Notes: generated from the sequence alone by a model not told the origin. 64,000 nucleotides of DNA from Chitinophagales bacterium (GCA_041392475.1 JAWKLZ010000002.1:1620501-1684500); one strand, 5' to 3'. Positions 1 to 9,574 are shown, counted from the stretch's first letter. A program made the numbers and translations.

Positions 1-7
1 GGCTGCA

Positions 8-2230
8 ATGTTCTTCTTCTTTTGTTCTACATTCACTTATGCCCAACTCCCAACGCTTGGAGGAGGCAGTGGGGGTGGTTTTGGAGGAGTAAGTAGGGGA
101 GGAGGAAGTGGAGGTACTTCAAAGCCGATATTGCAGAAAGATACACTCAATATTGACGGACGCTACGATACTATTTTGTTCAGCACAAACCCTTATACGC
201 TGCAATTGCAGAAAATAGATACCAACATTACTAACTTGCACCGCTATCATCCTGCCCTGCAAAAGAGTGAATTTCCCTACACGCATTTGGGTAATGTCGG
301 ACAAGCTCATCAACCATTGGTATTTGAATATCAAAGAAATATTGGCTTTCAACTGGGTATGCGGCAATTTGATGCCTATTTATTGCAGCCCGAAGACGTA
401 CCTTATTACCATTCCCATTTTCCCTATTCTCAAATACAATACACGATTGGTCCAGAGGAGGAACAAAACTTTGGGGTAGATTTTGCAGTACATCCCAGCA
501 AAACACTCAATATCTTTTTACGCTATCGGAGTGCCAATGCACCAGGAATATACCAGCGTCAAAAAGCCATTTTCCGAAATTTTGTGGGAAGCGTGTGGTA
601 CCAGCATCCTAAAAATCGCTATCAGTTAATCGCTCATTACCTCAACAATAATGGAACGATTCAGCAAAACGGTGGGGTGGCGGAAGATACAACGGTCACA
701 AAATTGAATGAAGATAAAATGTTGTTGCCTATTCGCTTATCGGCTGCAGAGAACAAATTGCGAGAGCGCAATATTTTTGTGCAGCAAACGCTGGATTTTG
801 GAAGGCGGGTCAAACGAAAAATATCCATTGATACCAATACCATACAGCAATTGCCGATACCCATTTCTAAGGATACTACCGCCGTCCCAATTCCTAGACT
901 TCCTAATGATACACTTCGAGATAGCACCATTGTTTCACTATCCAAAGATACGCTTCAAGACCGCATACCCATTCGTCCGATTAGGAAAAAAGCGAAGGTA
1001 ATAGAGCAGTTTATACCCAGAGGGAGAGTTGGGTATGCACTAACCTACAAAAACAATTGGTACTTGTATGACGACCAACAAACTACTGCAAATGCGGCTG
1101 ATTACTACAATGCGTTTTATTTGGGAGATGCAACAGGTATCGAAAACCGCCCTGCCCTGCTCTACACTCCAATAAGTCAAGAAACGATTCAAAATGAGGT
1201 TTTTTTGATGTGGATTGGCGACAAACAGAAAGGCAGCACGAACATTGTTCGCAATGCAAGAATTGGATTGTTGCACCAAAATACACAAGTGACTCAGGCC
1301 AATTCCATTGATAGTTTGACCTATTATACTTCCGAAACAGCAAAAAATACTTTTGCGGCAAGAATAGACACGACTCAACGCTTCAATACAGGACTACTCA
1401 ATTTTCAAGTGGAAAACGATGTGCAGAAAAGCAATCGGCGGTTCACCTATCTCCTGAAAGCTCAATATGCTCTTTTTGGCTTCAATGCGGGTGATTTCAA
1501 TGCGGAAGCCAGTATAGATTATCCCATTGCTCCCAAATTGGGCAGTCTGCAATTGAAAGGAAGTATTAAAAATTTAAGCCCCGACTTTGTTCAAAATCAT
1601 TGGTTTGGCAACTACTTCAATTGGGACAACGACTTCAAAAAAACACAGAGTTTACAAATAGAAGCGACCTATCACCATCCCAAACTGCGGCTGGAAGTGA
1701 GCGCACGCACGCAGATTTTTGACCAACTCACTATCTGGAACACCTATTCGCAACCGACTCAGCTGTCGTCTGAATTGAGTGTGAGTCAGTTTGTTTTGAA
1801 GAAAGGATTTAAGTTACTTCGCAAGTTTCAATTTGACCATACTTCCGTTGTACAGGTTTCGAGCAGCGACTTTATTCACCTGCCCACTTATTGGACTATC
1901 AATAGTTTGTACTATCAAGGATATTTGTTCAAAGGTGCAGCATTGGCAAAAGTGGGTTTCGATGTACATTACAATACCAACTATTTTGGAAATGGCTACA
2001 ATCCTGCAACGGGTCAGTTTTTCCTTCAAAACGACACGGAATTGAAGTTTTATCCTGTTGTAGATGCTTATATCAATGTGAAAATCCAGCGGGTGCGATT
2101 GTTTTTGAAGATGGAGCACCTCAATCAAGCTCTGGTACCGAGTTTTGACAACGGATATTTTGATGTGCCACATTACCCAATGGCTGACAGGGCTTTGAAG
2201 TTTGGAGTGCGGTGGATGTTTTTTGATTGA
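8..2230 (+). CDS. Putative outer-membrane porin (Porin_10-like), 5' end uncertain
   Basis: A 740-residue frame beginning at the first ATG in the window. The start reads as a short hydrophobic stretch ending in AQ, like the end of a signal peptide, followed by a Gly/Ser-rich segment. There is no basic residue before the hydrophobic core, so the true start may lie upstream of the window. The mature part has many alternating aromatic and polar stretches and ends in an aromatic residue (WMFFD), as expected of an outer-membrane beta-barrel. The composition and the segment around residues 110-190 resemble the Bacteroidota putative porin family (Porin_10). The last 58 bases overlap the convergent Crp/Fnr gene. 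Substrate unknown. Confidence 0.75.
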   Translation: MFFFFCSTFTYAQLPTLGGGSGGGFGGVSRGGGSGGTSKPILQKDTLNIDGRYDTILFSTNPYTLQLQKIDTNITNLHRYHPALQKSEFPYTHLGNVGQAHQPLVFEYQRNIGFQLGMRQFDAYLLQPEDVPYYHSHFPYSQIQYTIGPEEEQNFGVDFAVHPSKTLNIFLRYRSANAPGIYQRQKAIFRNFVGSVWYQHPKNRYQLIAHYLNNNGTIQQNGGVAEDTTVTKLNEDKMLLPIRLSAAENKLRERNIFVQQTLDFGRRVKRKISIDTNTIQQLPIPISKDTTAVPIPRLPNDTLRDSTIVSLSKDTLQDRIPIRPIRKKAKVIEQFIPRGRVGYALTYKNNWYLYDDQQTTANAADYYNAFYLGDATGIENRPALLYTPISQETIQNEVFLMWIGDKQKGSTNIVRNARIGLLHQNTQVTQANSIDSLTYYTSETAKNTFAARIDTTQRFNTGLLNFQVENDVQKSNRRFTYLLKAQYALFGFNAGDFNAEASIDYPIAPKLGSLQLKGSIKNLSPDFVQNHWFGNYFNWDNDFKKTQSLQIEATYHHPKLRLEVSARTQIFDQLTIWNTYSQPTQLSSELSVSQFVLKKGFKLLRKFQFDHTSVVQVSSSDFIHLPTYWTINSLYYQGYLFKGAALAKVGFDVHYNTNYFGNGYNPATGQFFLQNDTELKFYPVVDAYINVKIQRVRLFLKMEHLNQALVPSFDNGYFDVPHYPMADRALKFGVRWMFFD

Positions 2231-2907
2231 TTTTCGATGAAAATTTGATTCCTCTCAATTTTTAGAAACCGTTCTTGCTTCAATTGTTTCAATACATTTC
2301 GTACCGTTTGCACAGAAGTTCCGACAATTGCGCCAATTTCGGCAGGCGAAAAACGAGGAATCGCAACAATAGATGAATTCACTTCCTCCCCTTTTTGCTC
2401 TGCAATGGACTGAAGCCATTGACGGATGCGAATATACGCATCATCTCCTTGAATCTGTGAATGAACCAACTGCTCAGTTTGTTGCAGGCGTTTGGCAAAC
2501 AACTCCATCAGTTGTAACTGCATCAACCAATTGTCTTTCATCAATTCTTGCATGGCTTCAATCGGAATCTGACAAATCGCTGTATCTTCCAAAGCCTGAG
2601 CATATTCACCCATATTGAAGGGCATAATCAAAGACAATTCACCAAATAAATCACCCGTCCAAGCCACGTTTTGAATGAATTCTCGTCCATCTTCTGACCG
2701 TTTGCTCACCTTGACCCGACCTGACTTGACCAAATAAATTTTGTTGCCATTTTTGTAGGGATGGTAAATGTATTCACCTTTTCGAAATTGTTTGGTTTTG
2801 AGTGCTTTTTGCTGTTGTTTGAGAGGTAAAAATCGCAATAAACGCTCAAAGGTGATGCCTGTGATACCCAATGTGTGATTTGTTCTACTTGCTGTATTTG
2901 TATTCAT
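2173..2907 (-). CDS. Crp/Fnr-family transcriptional regulator
   Basis: About 244 residues. The N-terminal two thirds form a cyclic-nucleotide-binding-like beta-barrel (segments GEYIYHPYKNGNKIYLVKSG and GDLFGELSLI). The C-terminal part is a winged helix with a recognition region around FSPAEIGAIVGTSVQTVRN. There is no Fnr-type cysteine cluster, so an iron-sulphur sensor is unlikely and the ligand is unknown. The frame can be extended 11 codons upstream to a TTG at 2940, but the ATG at 2907 is the better start. Its 3' end overlaps the porin gene tail to tail, so each gene's 3' end is antisense to the other. A regulatory link between them is possible but not shown. Confidence 0.85.
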   Translation of the reverse strand: MNTNTASRTNHTLGITGITFERLLRFLPLKQQQKALKTKQFRKGEYIYHPYKNGNKIYLVKSGRVKVSKRSEDGREFIQNVAWTGDLFGELSLIMPFNMGEYAQALEDTAICQIPIEAMQELMKDNWLMQLQLMELFAKRLQQTEQLVHSQIQGDDAYIRIRQWLQSIAEQKGEEVNSSIVAIPRFSPAEIGAIVGTSVQTVRNVLKQLKQERFLKIERNQIFIENQSKNIHRTPNFKALSAIG

Positions 2908-3051
2908 AAGTGCGGATATTTGTGTCTTGTTGTCTGGCAATTTTTCCTGTCTATCTATTTGGTAGTTTGTAACCTGATGCCTTTCTCTTGATGAAAGAAA
3001 TGATTGCTTTAGGACATTCTTTGATTGGTTTTCAAATTGTATTTTTGTCAG

Positions 3052-4536
3052 ATGAAATCTTCAAACAGTCTTTTTGAGTTGGTCAAATCTTTGACTCCTG
3101 CCGAAAAACGCTACTTCAAAGTCTTTGCCCAACGCCATGTCAAAGGCGAAGAAAACAACTATGTGTTGCTCTTTAATGCGATTGACAAGCAAGATGTCTA
3201 TGATGAAGCCCAACTTTTGAAAAAAATGAGAGTGCAACTGCTTGTACGTCATTTTTCGTCCGAAAAAAATTATCTCTACAAGCTGATATTGAAGGCAATG
3301 AATGCCTATGATTTGGATAAATCAGTGGATGCAAAAATTCAAGAACTCATCGGTTTTACCACTTTTTTTCGCAAAAAACGATTGTATCAACAAGCATTGA
3401 AGCAACTGGACAAAGCCAAAAAACTGGCAGTGAAATACGAACGTTATTTTTATTTGGTCAATATCCTCCATATCGAAACCACCATTATCAACTATTCTCA
3501 CGAACTGCGAAACCAAAAGAGGTTAAAAATCAATCAAATAGAAATGGAAGCGGCTTTTGAAAAAGCACAATTGTACGATGAATACAAGCACCTATTTGAC
3601 GAGGTTTTTTGGAAAAACAACAAAGGGATGTATGCAACCAATCAAGAACAAAAAACTTATTTTGAGCAAAAACTTCAATCGCCCTTACTACAAAATCCGT
3701 GTCCTCTAAGCGATTTTAGAACCCAAAAACTCTACTACCAAATCCTTCAAATTTGTTATGTCCAAACCCATCAGGCGCAAAATGGCTACGACTGCGCTCA
3801 AAAAATTGTGGATTTGTACGAATCCCAAACACACTTTATGACCAATGAAATGGACAATTACATTTCGATGCTCGGCAATACAATAGTGAGTTGTTACCAA
3901 TTGGGAAATTTAGAAGCAATGTATCAAGTCATCCAAAAATTGAGAGCCGTTCCAGCGCAAACCTTCAATCAAGAAGTGGCAGTATTTGAAACCTCCTACA
4001 ATGCCGAAATCGCTTACTACAATCAGAAAAAGGATTACAAAAAAATTGAAGAACTCCTCATTGGCATTGAGCAGAAACTCAATCGCTATGGTAGCCGCAT
4101 CAAACAACCTTCGCTGATGGTTTGGTACTACAACATGGCAAGTCTTTATTTTGCCTTGACGTACTACGACAAATCTTTAGATTGGCTCAACCGTTTTTTT
4201 GATCTATATATTTCAGGTGTGCGAGAGGATACCTACAACAAAGCCATTTTTCTAAATCTCTTTTTGCATTGGGAACTCGGCAATCACCGCCTGCTTGAAT
4301 CTCTCCTTCGCTCGGCTTCAAATTATCTGCTGCAAAAAAAGAATGTCTATTCTTTTGAAAAACAATTTTTAAGTTTTTTCAAAAAACTGCTGAACTTACC
4401 CATTGAAGCAAAAACAGAACGAATGGCATTGCTTCAATCTTTGAATAGTGATTTGCAGCAAATTGAGGGTAAAGTTGAAAAGCGTTTTTTGAACAGCACG
4501 GTTATTTTGACTTGGTTGGAGAAACAACTCACTTAG
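3052..4536 (+). CDS. Helical-repeat (TPR-like) protein of unknown function
   Basis: About 494 residues from the ATG at 3052; the frame opens nine codons earlier at a non-ATG codon. There is no signal peptide, so it is probably cytoplasmic. The sequence is almost entirely alpha-helical, with amphipathic helices rich in Tyr, Leu and Lys in a tetratricopeptide-like rhythm. It opens with a conserved-looking block (LFELVKSLTPAEKRYFK). A second protein of the same architecture and length is encoded at 35244-36677 on the other strand, so these look like distant paralogues. No catalytic motif is visible. It probably acts as a protein-interaction scaffold. It converges with the next gene and overlaps it by 8 bases. 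Confidence 0.6.
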   Translation: MKSSNSLFELVKSLTPAEKRYFKVFAQRHVKGEENNYVLLFNAIDKQDVYDEAQLLKKMRVQLLVRHFSSEKNYLYKLILKAMNAYDLDKSVDAKIQELIGFTTFFRKKRLYQQALKQLDKAKKLAVKYERYFYLVNILHIETTIINYSHELRNQKRLKINQIEMEAAFEKAQLYDEYKHLFDEVFWKNNKGMYATNQEQKTYFEQKLQSPLLQNPCPLSDFRTQKLYYQILQICYVQTHQAQNGYDCAQKIVDLYESQTHFMTNEMDNYISMLGNTIVSCYQLGNLEAMYQVIQKLRAVPAQTFNQEVAVFETSYNAEIAYYNQKKDYKKIEELLIGIEQKLNRYGSRIKQPSLMVWYYNMASLYFALTYYDKSLDWLNRFFDLYISGVREDTYNKAIFLNLFLHWELGNHRLLESLLRSASNYLLQKKNVYSFEKQFLSFFKKLLNLPIEAKTERMALLQSLNSDLQQIEGKVEKRFLNSTVILTWLEKQLT

Positions 4537-6529
4537 TCAGCATCATCTGCTTCGTATCCAATACCTTACCATCCAAAATCAGTGTGTAAAAATACGCTCC
4601 TGCCGATAATTGACTCGCTTCAATGCGTGTTTGTCCCTGTCCTCTGCCTTCAATTTTATGGCTGTACAAAAGCTGCCCATTGACGGTAGTGATTTGCAGT
4701 ACTGCATTTTTCACCGATTCAGGGATAAAGTAGTCAATTGTAGTATTTTGGTGGAAGGGATTGGGTTGATTTTGAAGTAATTGGGCATCGCTCAACTGTA
4801 TAACATCCGTTGGTTTTGCAGTAGATTCATCAAAAGTATTGTTTTCAAGAATAGGTTTTTGATTCTCTGCCAATTGTTGAACCAATGCTTCCAATTTATT
4901 CAAGCGATTTTCCAGCGTTTTATTTTCTGACTTCAAAACCTCCATCTGTTTGTTTTGGGCTTCAATAATAGACTGCTGTTCTTTGACCGCATTGATGGTG
5001 ACATACCAAAGTGCATTCGGGTCGAAGCTGAGGTAATCTGTTGATTTTTGGTTGGTTGTGTCCACATATTCCATACTACTGACCATATAGGGAGCGATGC
5101 GTTTCATATCTTGGGCAATGATTCCCACAAACTCATTGTCCATATCAATTCCTCCTTCGCCATTGTAGCGAAAAGTGACAGGATTGATTTGCTGCAAAAC
5201 CTTCAATCCATCTGTAAATGGTTTCACATCCTTCTTCAATCGTTTGTCGGAAGCTACTGACCAACTTCCACCACCAGGTTTGCCTGCGCTACCATTGACA
5301 TGAAGCTTAAAATCAGGCTCACTTGTACCAATTCCCACGTTTCCTCCTTGATACTCAATGTGAAAAGTGCCATCTTCCTGATATGATTTACCAATAAAAA
5401 AATCACTTTCATTTTCGGTAGGTTCATTTTGAACTCCTGCCAACCACCAAGCACTCTGCCCATAAATCTGTATAAATTCGCAAAGAGCATCATAATCTTC
5501 TGCCCCTCCACCAATTTCTATATCGCTCCTCACCTCCAGTTTGTTGCTCAAGTCTGGCACATTTCCAATCCCCACATTCCCACGGGTATCCATGAAAAAC
5601 ATATTTTGATTGTCCTCTTCAGTACTGATATAAAAACGAGGATGAACAAAGGCATCATTAGGGTCTGGGTCTTCATTTTGAGCGCCTACAAACCAATCTT
5701 GTACACCGCTTTTGATTTGTAAAAACTCCGTATCTCCATCTTTGTCATCTTCTCCGCCTCCAATAACAACATCGCCCAAAGCGTGTAATCGCTCAGTTGG
5801 AGTAGAAACACCAAACCCAGAATTGCCATTTTTGAGGACGGTAAAAGCATTGGAGCGAGCATCTTCGTCGTAGCCATTTCCAACTACAAAGGCACGGTCT
5901 GTTCCAATAAAAAAGAAAGTAGAATCACCAGGTTCATATTCTTCACAATAAGCTCCTACAACCACCTCATGTATAGAACGGGCTATATTTCCCCGCCCAA
6001 AAGTGGTGCTGTAATCACCCCGAGAACGGTTCGCTGTTCCTATGGCGGTAGAGCCAGCGCCACTAGCCTTTGCGCCCCATCCCATCGCAACAGTAGAAAA
6101 ATTACTTGCATGAGATTGGTAGCCCATCGCCAAAGAATAAAAACCTTCCGCTTTTGAATCGTAGCCCAATGCTACACTGCCTATCTGAGAGGCGAGATTG
6201 TTGTAGCCCAAAGCTGTTGAGTAGCGACCAATGTTGGCATAGTCCCAATATTGAGCCTCCCCTTCTCCTTTTTCTTTTAGTTCTCCTGCCCGTACAGCAG
6301 ACTTTCCACTTACCCAACGCATTTTGCTGCCCTCGCCAAGAGTGTCTGCGCCAAACAAAACCTCTTTGCCTTCTCCAACGTGTAAGGCAGCGGGGCTATG
6401 AACATTGTTGTCCACATCAATTTTCAATACGCCGCCCACTTCCATGTCTTGTGCCATTGAAGTTTGATAGAAGTTAAAAAGGCATAAAAGAAAAAGTAGT
6501 GGTAAAAAATTGCAGTTGTAAGGTTTCAT
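4529..6529 (-). CDS. Surface protein: trimeric-adhesin-like head, S74 intramolecular chaperone domain, T9SS sorting domain
   Basis: 666 residues from the ATG at 6529; the frame reads back to 6601, but MKPYNCNFLPLLFLLCLFNF is the evident signal peptide. Residues about 85-190 contain short YadA-head-like repeats of the form sxAlGyxsxAsG. Residues from about 426 carry the endosialidase-chaperone (S74) start ASDKRLKKDV and the downstream FVGIIAQD. A coiled coil follows at about 510-560, and then a type A T9SS sorting domain (NQPNPFHQNTTIDYFIPE to the end). The S74 domain trimerises and usually cleaves itself just before the Ser of SDxRxK; here it is not C-terminal, which is unusual. It is expected to be exported and displayed on the cell surface. 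Confidence 0.85.
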   Translation of the reverse strand: MKPYNCNFLPLLFLLCLFNFYQTSMAQDMEVGGVLKIDVDNNVHSPAALHVGEGKEVLFGADTLGEGSKMRWVSGKSAVRAGELKEKGEGEAQYWDYANIGRYSTALGYNNLASQIGSVALGYDSKAEGFYSLAMGYQSHASNFSTVAMGWGAKASGAGSTAIGTANRSRGDYSTTFGRGNIARSIHEVVVGAYCEEYEPGDSTFFFIGTDRAFVVGNGYDEDARSNAFTVLKNGNSGFGVSTPTERLHALGDVVIGGGEDDKDGDTEFLQIKSGVQDWFVGAQNEDPDPNDAFVHPRFYISTEEDNQNMFFMDTRGNVGIGNVPDLSNKLEVRSDIEIGGGAEDYDALCEFIQIYGQSAWWLAGVQNEPTENESDFFIGKSYQEDGTFHIEYQGGNVGIGTSEPDFKLHVNGSAGKPGGGSWSVASDKRLKKDVKPFTDGLKVLQQINPVTFRYNGEGGIDMDNEFVGIIAQDMKRIAPYMVSSMEYVDTTNQKSTDYLSFDPNALWYVTINAVKEQQSIIEAQNKQMEVLKSENKTLENRLNKLEALVQQLAENQKPILENNTFDESTAKPTDVIQLSDAQLLQNQPNPFHQNTTIDYFIPESVKNAVLQITTVNGQLLYSHKIEGRGQGQTRIEASQLSAGAYFYTLILDGKVLDTKQMMLTK

Positions 6530-6696
6530 TTTTTGAAGTTTTGATTTGGGTGAAACAATCCATTTCCACTGCAATTTATGGGAAGAACACATTCTGGACA
6601 AACAATAAAAGGTCGGTTTTTAGGGTTTCTGAAAGGTAGTTTTTGAAGTTTTTTTGAAAATTATTTATTTGACAATCAGCAGGTTGATTAAAATAC

Positions 6697-6732
6697 AAAC
6701 GCCCTTCAGAAATGGGTTTCTGAGGGGCGTTT
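6697..6732 (-). terminator. Intrinsic hairpin between the SGNH lipoprotein and S74 genes
   Basis: A 16-bp inverted repeat with one G-T pair and a 4-base loop, flanked by A and T runs on the two sides. It lies just downstream of the SGNH-hydrolase stop at 6788, reading on the minus strand, and upstream of the S74 gene start at 6529. It most likely ends the transcript of the upstream gene. Confidence 0.75.
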
Positions 6733-6787
6733 TAAAGTAGAATGGAATGCATACCGTTTATCGTACTCACTCAAGTTAAAACCCAAG

Positions 6788-7531
6788 TTACTTTGCAGCC
6801 ACCAACAAAGGTTTTACAATCTTTGTCCAAGCTGCATATCCTTTTTCGTTCATGTGCAGCATGTCTTCTACAAAAATGTCTTTTTTCGGCTCTCCACTTT
6901 CATCCAACATCGGTGCGCTAATGTCCACATACTCCATATTTGGCTGTTCTGCAAGGTAATCTGCAAATAGTTTGTTGGCATCTTCCATTTTCGGCCACAT
7001 TTCCCAGCGGGCTATTGAGGGCTTCATACAGAGGTAAAAGAGCTTTGTGTTAGGGAGTTTGGCTGTGATTTGGGCAGTCAATTCTTTGAAGGAATCAAAG
7101 GCTTCTTGAGGCGTTCTACCTTCCGAAATATCATTTTCACCAGAATACAAAACGATTATTTCTGGTTCATACGGAAAAATGATTTGGTCGGCATAATGTA
7201 CGGCTTCGGGCAAGGTCGAACCTCCAAATCCCCGATTCAACACTGCCAATCCTTCCATGTCTTCCTTCAATGTGACCCAAAATCGAATGCTCGAACTGCC
7301 TGTAAACAAGATTTCTCCTTTTCGAATACCCTGCTCGTGGTCTTCTTTTTGGAAGGCTGCAATGGCTTCGTCAAAACGATGGATGTCAAAAGGGAGTTTG
7401 GCAGTGGATGATGGGGGAGTTGATTCTTTTGGGGGTGTTTCTTCAGTGGATTCTGTTGAAGTTGAAGAGTTTGTATTGCAACTGATTGCAGTGAAAGCGA
7501 TTAGGAGGAAAAGCAGGAATTTTTGTTTCAT
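6788..7531 (-). CDS. SGNH/GDSL-family hydrolase lipoprotein
   Basis: 247 residues from the ATG at 7531; an in-frame codon four residues earlier would overlap the upstream gene. A lipoprotein signal ends in AFTAISC. A Ser/Thr-rich linker precedes the SGNH hydrolase domain. Block I is GSSSIRFW, with Ser in place of the Asp of GDS. Block II is NRGFGGST, block III is YSGENDI and block V is DMLHMNEKG with the catalytic Asp and His. This matches the esterase subgroup that carries GSSSI. It probably removes acyl or acetyl groups from an extracytoplasmic substrate. It starts 2 bases after the stop of the nuclease-like gene, so it may be co-transcribed, though it looks functionally unrelated. Confidence 0.85.
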   Translation of the reverse strand: MKQKFLLFLLIAFTAISCNTNSSTSTESTEETPPKESTPPSSTAKLPFDIHRFDEAIAAFQKEDHEQGIRKGEILFTGSSSIRFWVTLKEDMEGLAVLNRGFGGSTLPEAVHYADQIIFPYEPEIIVLYSGENDISEGRTPQEAFDSFKELTAQITAKLPNTKLFYLCMKPSIARWEMWPKMEDANKLFADYLAEQPNMEYVDISAPMLDESGEPKKDIFVEDMLHMNEKGYAAWTKIVKPLLVAAK

Positions 7532-7533
7532 GT

Positions 7534-8052
7534 TTAAATACATTTTGGAAGTATATAATCGGTTGGATAACCGTCAATAGCGAGAATTTTTCCGTAGTAA
7601 GAGAAAGGACGAAGTCTTTTTAAAAAGTTCAAGACATATCTTTTAGAAACGGTATCGGTTGTTTTTCCAGCAACTAATCGAAGCTTGAAAATGACCTTAA
7701 TATTTTCATTCAAAAAATAATTTCTAAGTCTATCGCGGATAAAGTCAAATAAACAAGTTTCAAATTTCTCTCTCAAATTTGAATTATCTATTGACTTTGT
7801 ATTTCTAACATTTTTTAATTCAATTAAATAGACATGAAAATGATTTTCTTTGCAGCGTTGGATAATGAGGCAATCCACAGAAGCAGGTCTTTTTTCAATC
7901 TTCAAACTGTTGTAGTAGTCATCGGGTTTGATTACCAATAAATCAGCTTTGTCAATCCCCTCTTCAATGGCAATACAAATTCCTTCATCTTCACAAGCCT
8001 CTTTGATAAAATCCTTCAACAATTCTTCGTTCTTCAAATTCTCAATTAGCAT
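7534..8052 (-). CDS. Small PD-(D/E)xK-like protein, partner of the ATPase
   Basis: 172 residues with no signal peptide or membrane segment. The only motif I can see is an Asp at residue 60 in a hydrophobic strand (ASVDCLII), then ELK at residues 78-80 at the end of the next strand (VYLIELK). That is the spacing and setting of a PD-(D/E)xK nuclease core, but the assignment comes from reading alone. The start codon overlaps the end of the ATPase gene by 11 bases, so the two are translated as a pair. An ABC/OLD-like ATPase with a small nuclease-like partner is a common plan among bacterial defence cassettes. I do not recognise the family by name. Confidence 0.5.
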   Translation of the reverse strand: MLIENLKNEELLKDFIKEACEDEGICIAIEEGIDKADLLVIKPDDYYNSLKIEKRPASVDCLIIQRCKENHFHVYLIELKNVRNTKSIDNSNLREKFETCLFDFIRDRLRNYFLNENIKVIFKLRLVAGKTTDTVSKRYVLNFLKRLRPFSYYGKILAIDGYPTDYILPKCI

Positions 8053-9436
8053 CTTGTTGTTGGTTTAGGCGGTCAATGGTGTTCATTCGTTCTTCATACA
8101 GTTCTTCCGAAACAGGCAAAAAATTGGTATCTTCTACTCCCATTTCATTGGCTTCCATGTCTTTTTTGACCACACTCCCTTTATCGGTCATTTCTATATG
8201 GTAAACTGCTACCTTATCTGCATCTAACTCTTTTGCCAACAACATGTTGCTCACCTTGTCCAACATATAATCGCTATGAGAAGTCATAATGATTTTGACA
8301 TTGTGTTTGGTCAATTCTGCAAAAATCTTCATCAATTTGACTTGCGTTTTGGGATGTAAATGGGCTTCGGGTTCTTCGATGATGAGAATGTTTTTTTTAT
8401 CCGTTTCTTCCTTGATGATGTGCTTCAGGAATAAAACCAATGGAGCTAGTTCAGAAATCATTGAAGCCGCTTGTGTGATTTCAATGGTCAAATCTGTATT
8501 GTTTGGAGAGAAAAATATTTTCTTGGTTGTATTGTCAAAAGATATTTTTCCTTCAAATATTTCTTCTTCTATTTTTTCGCCAATTTTTCGCAATTTCTCA
8601 TTGAAGTGAGTTGTATTCATTTGCGAAAGCGTCAAATAATAATCCGATACGGGTTCAGAAAAAGAAGGAATTTTGAAGTCTGCTTTGATTTGATGGCGGT
8701 ATTGTGAGAGTTCTGCAAAGATTTGTCCGAAATTGTTGATGGACTGGTATAAGCCAGAACGAGAGGAAGGGAGGATATATAATTCATAATCGAATAAGTA
8801 TGATTTCAATAATAGCTTATTTATAATGTTTTCCCATATAAGAATATCTCTTATTTTACCATCAAAAACAGAAGTATCTGAAATAGCCCCCTTAACTTCT
8901 ATAGTTCCTACCATATTGTCAAAAGGGTTTTGATATGATAGATAAACTTTCTCAAATGTATGATTATCAATATAAGTGGAATTTGCAAACTGAATATCTA
9001 ACGAGCCTATGTATGTCCTAATAATACAAAAAAAAGGTTTATTTTTTTGATAGCGATTAGTTACCTTCTCTAAGTTAGAATAAGTATTTTGAAATGATGC
9101 CTCGATTTTTGGAAGTAATTCTTCCTTCAGTAATACTTTTACCCCTTCTTCTAATTCCTTTGTAATATCAACCCATTCATTTTCTATTAAATTCTCGAAA
9201 AAGCTTTTTTTATTCTTTTCGAGTTTTTTAAGAGTAGATAGGTAATAAAGTCTAATGTGATCTGAATTCTTTTTTGCTATTTCATAATGATAAACCAAAT
9301 TCTTCATCAACAAATACAAACTATTCACCGCATAACTCTTCCCCACGTTGTTCTCTCCATAAATCAAATGCAAATCCTTCTCTAAGTCAAACTCAAAGTG
9401 GTGGATAGGTCCAAAATTGTTGATTTCGATTTTCAT
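8042..9436 (-). CDS. AAA/ABC-like ATPase (OLD/AAA_15-type) without Toprim domain
   Basis: 464 residues from the ATG at 9436; a GTG three codons upstream is also in frame. The N-terminus is MKIEINNFGPI, typical of SMC/OLD-type ATPases. Walker A is GENNVGKS at about residues 27-34, and Walker B is NILIIEEPEAHLHP at about 349-362 with the double Glu. The switch histidine is in IIMTSHSDYML. A weak signature region (AASMISELAPLVLFLKH) lies about 35 residues before Walker B. The insert between the ATPase halves (about 50-300) is helical and AT-rich in codon use. No Toprim nuclease domain follows, unlike classical OLD proteins; the 8052-7534 gene may supply that activity. Likely a sensor or motor in a defence system. 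Confidence 0.75.
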   Translation of the reverse strand: MKIEINNFGPIHHFEFDLEKDLHLIYGENNVGKSYAVNSLYLLMKNLVYHYEIAKKNSDHIRLYYLSTLKKLEKNKKSFFENLIENEWVDITKELEEGVKVLLKEELLPKIEASFQNTYSNLEKVTNRYQKNKPFFCIIRTYIGSLDIQFANSTYIDNHTFEKVYLSYQNPFDNMVGTIEVKGAISDTSVFDGKIRDILIWENIINKLLLKSYLFDYELYILPSSRSGLYQSINNFGQIFAELSQYRHQIKADFKIPSFSEPVSDYYLTLSQMNTTHFNEKLRKIGEKIEEEIFEGKISFDNTTKKIFFSPNNTDLTIEITQAASMISELAPLVLFLKHIIKEETDKKNILIIEEPEAHLHPKTQVKLMKIFAELTKHNVKIIMTSHSDYMLDKVSNMLLAKELDADKVAVYHIEMTDKGSVVKKDMEANEMGVEDTNFLPVSEELYEERMNTIDRLNQQQDAN

Positions 9437-9505
9437 AAAATACACAAATTCATTTAGGCTTACAATATCGGATATTTTTCAAACATTCCCTACATCAACT
9501 TATTT

Positions 9506-9536
9506 TTGATTTTCATTCCCTACTTCGCTATCTTCG
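9506..9536 (+). promoter_or_regulatory. Bacteroidota-type promoter for the small membrane protein
   Basis: TTG at 9506-9508, a 20-base spacer, then TATCTTCG at 9529-9536. This fits the phylum's -33 and -7 elements with one mismatch. It lies 38 bases before the start of the 9575 gene and diverges from the ATPase operon. Confidence 0.5.
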
Positions 9537-9574
9537 CACACATTAATTCTTAACTCACAATAAAAAAACGACCC

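Noticed and set aside
3021..3047. TATTTTTG upstream of the 3052 gene as a promoter
   Set aside because: The only TTG is at a 16-base distance, and transcription would begin at or after the start codon.
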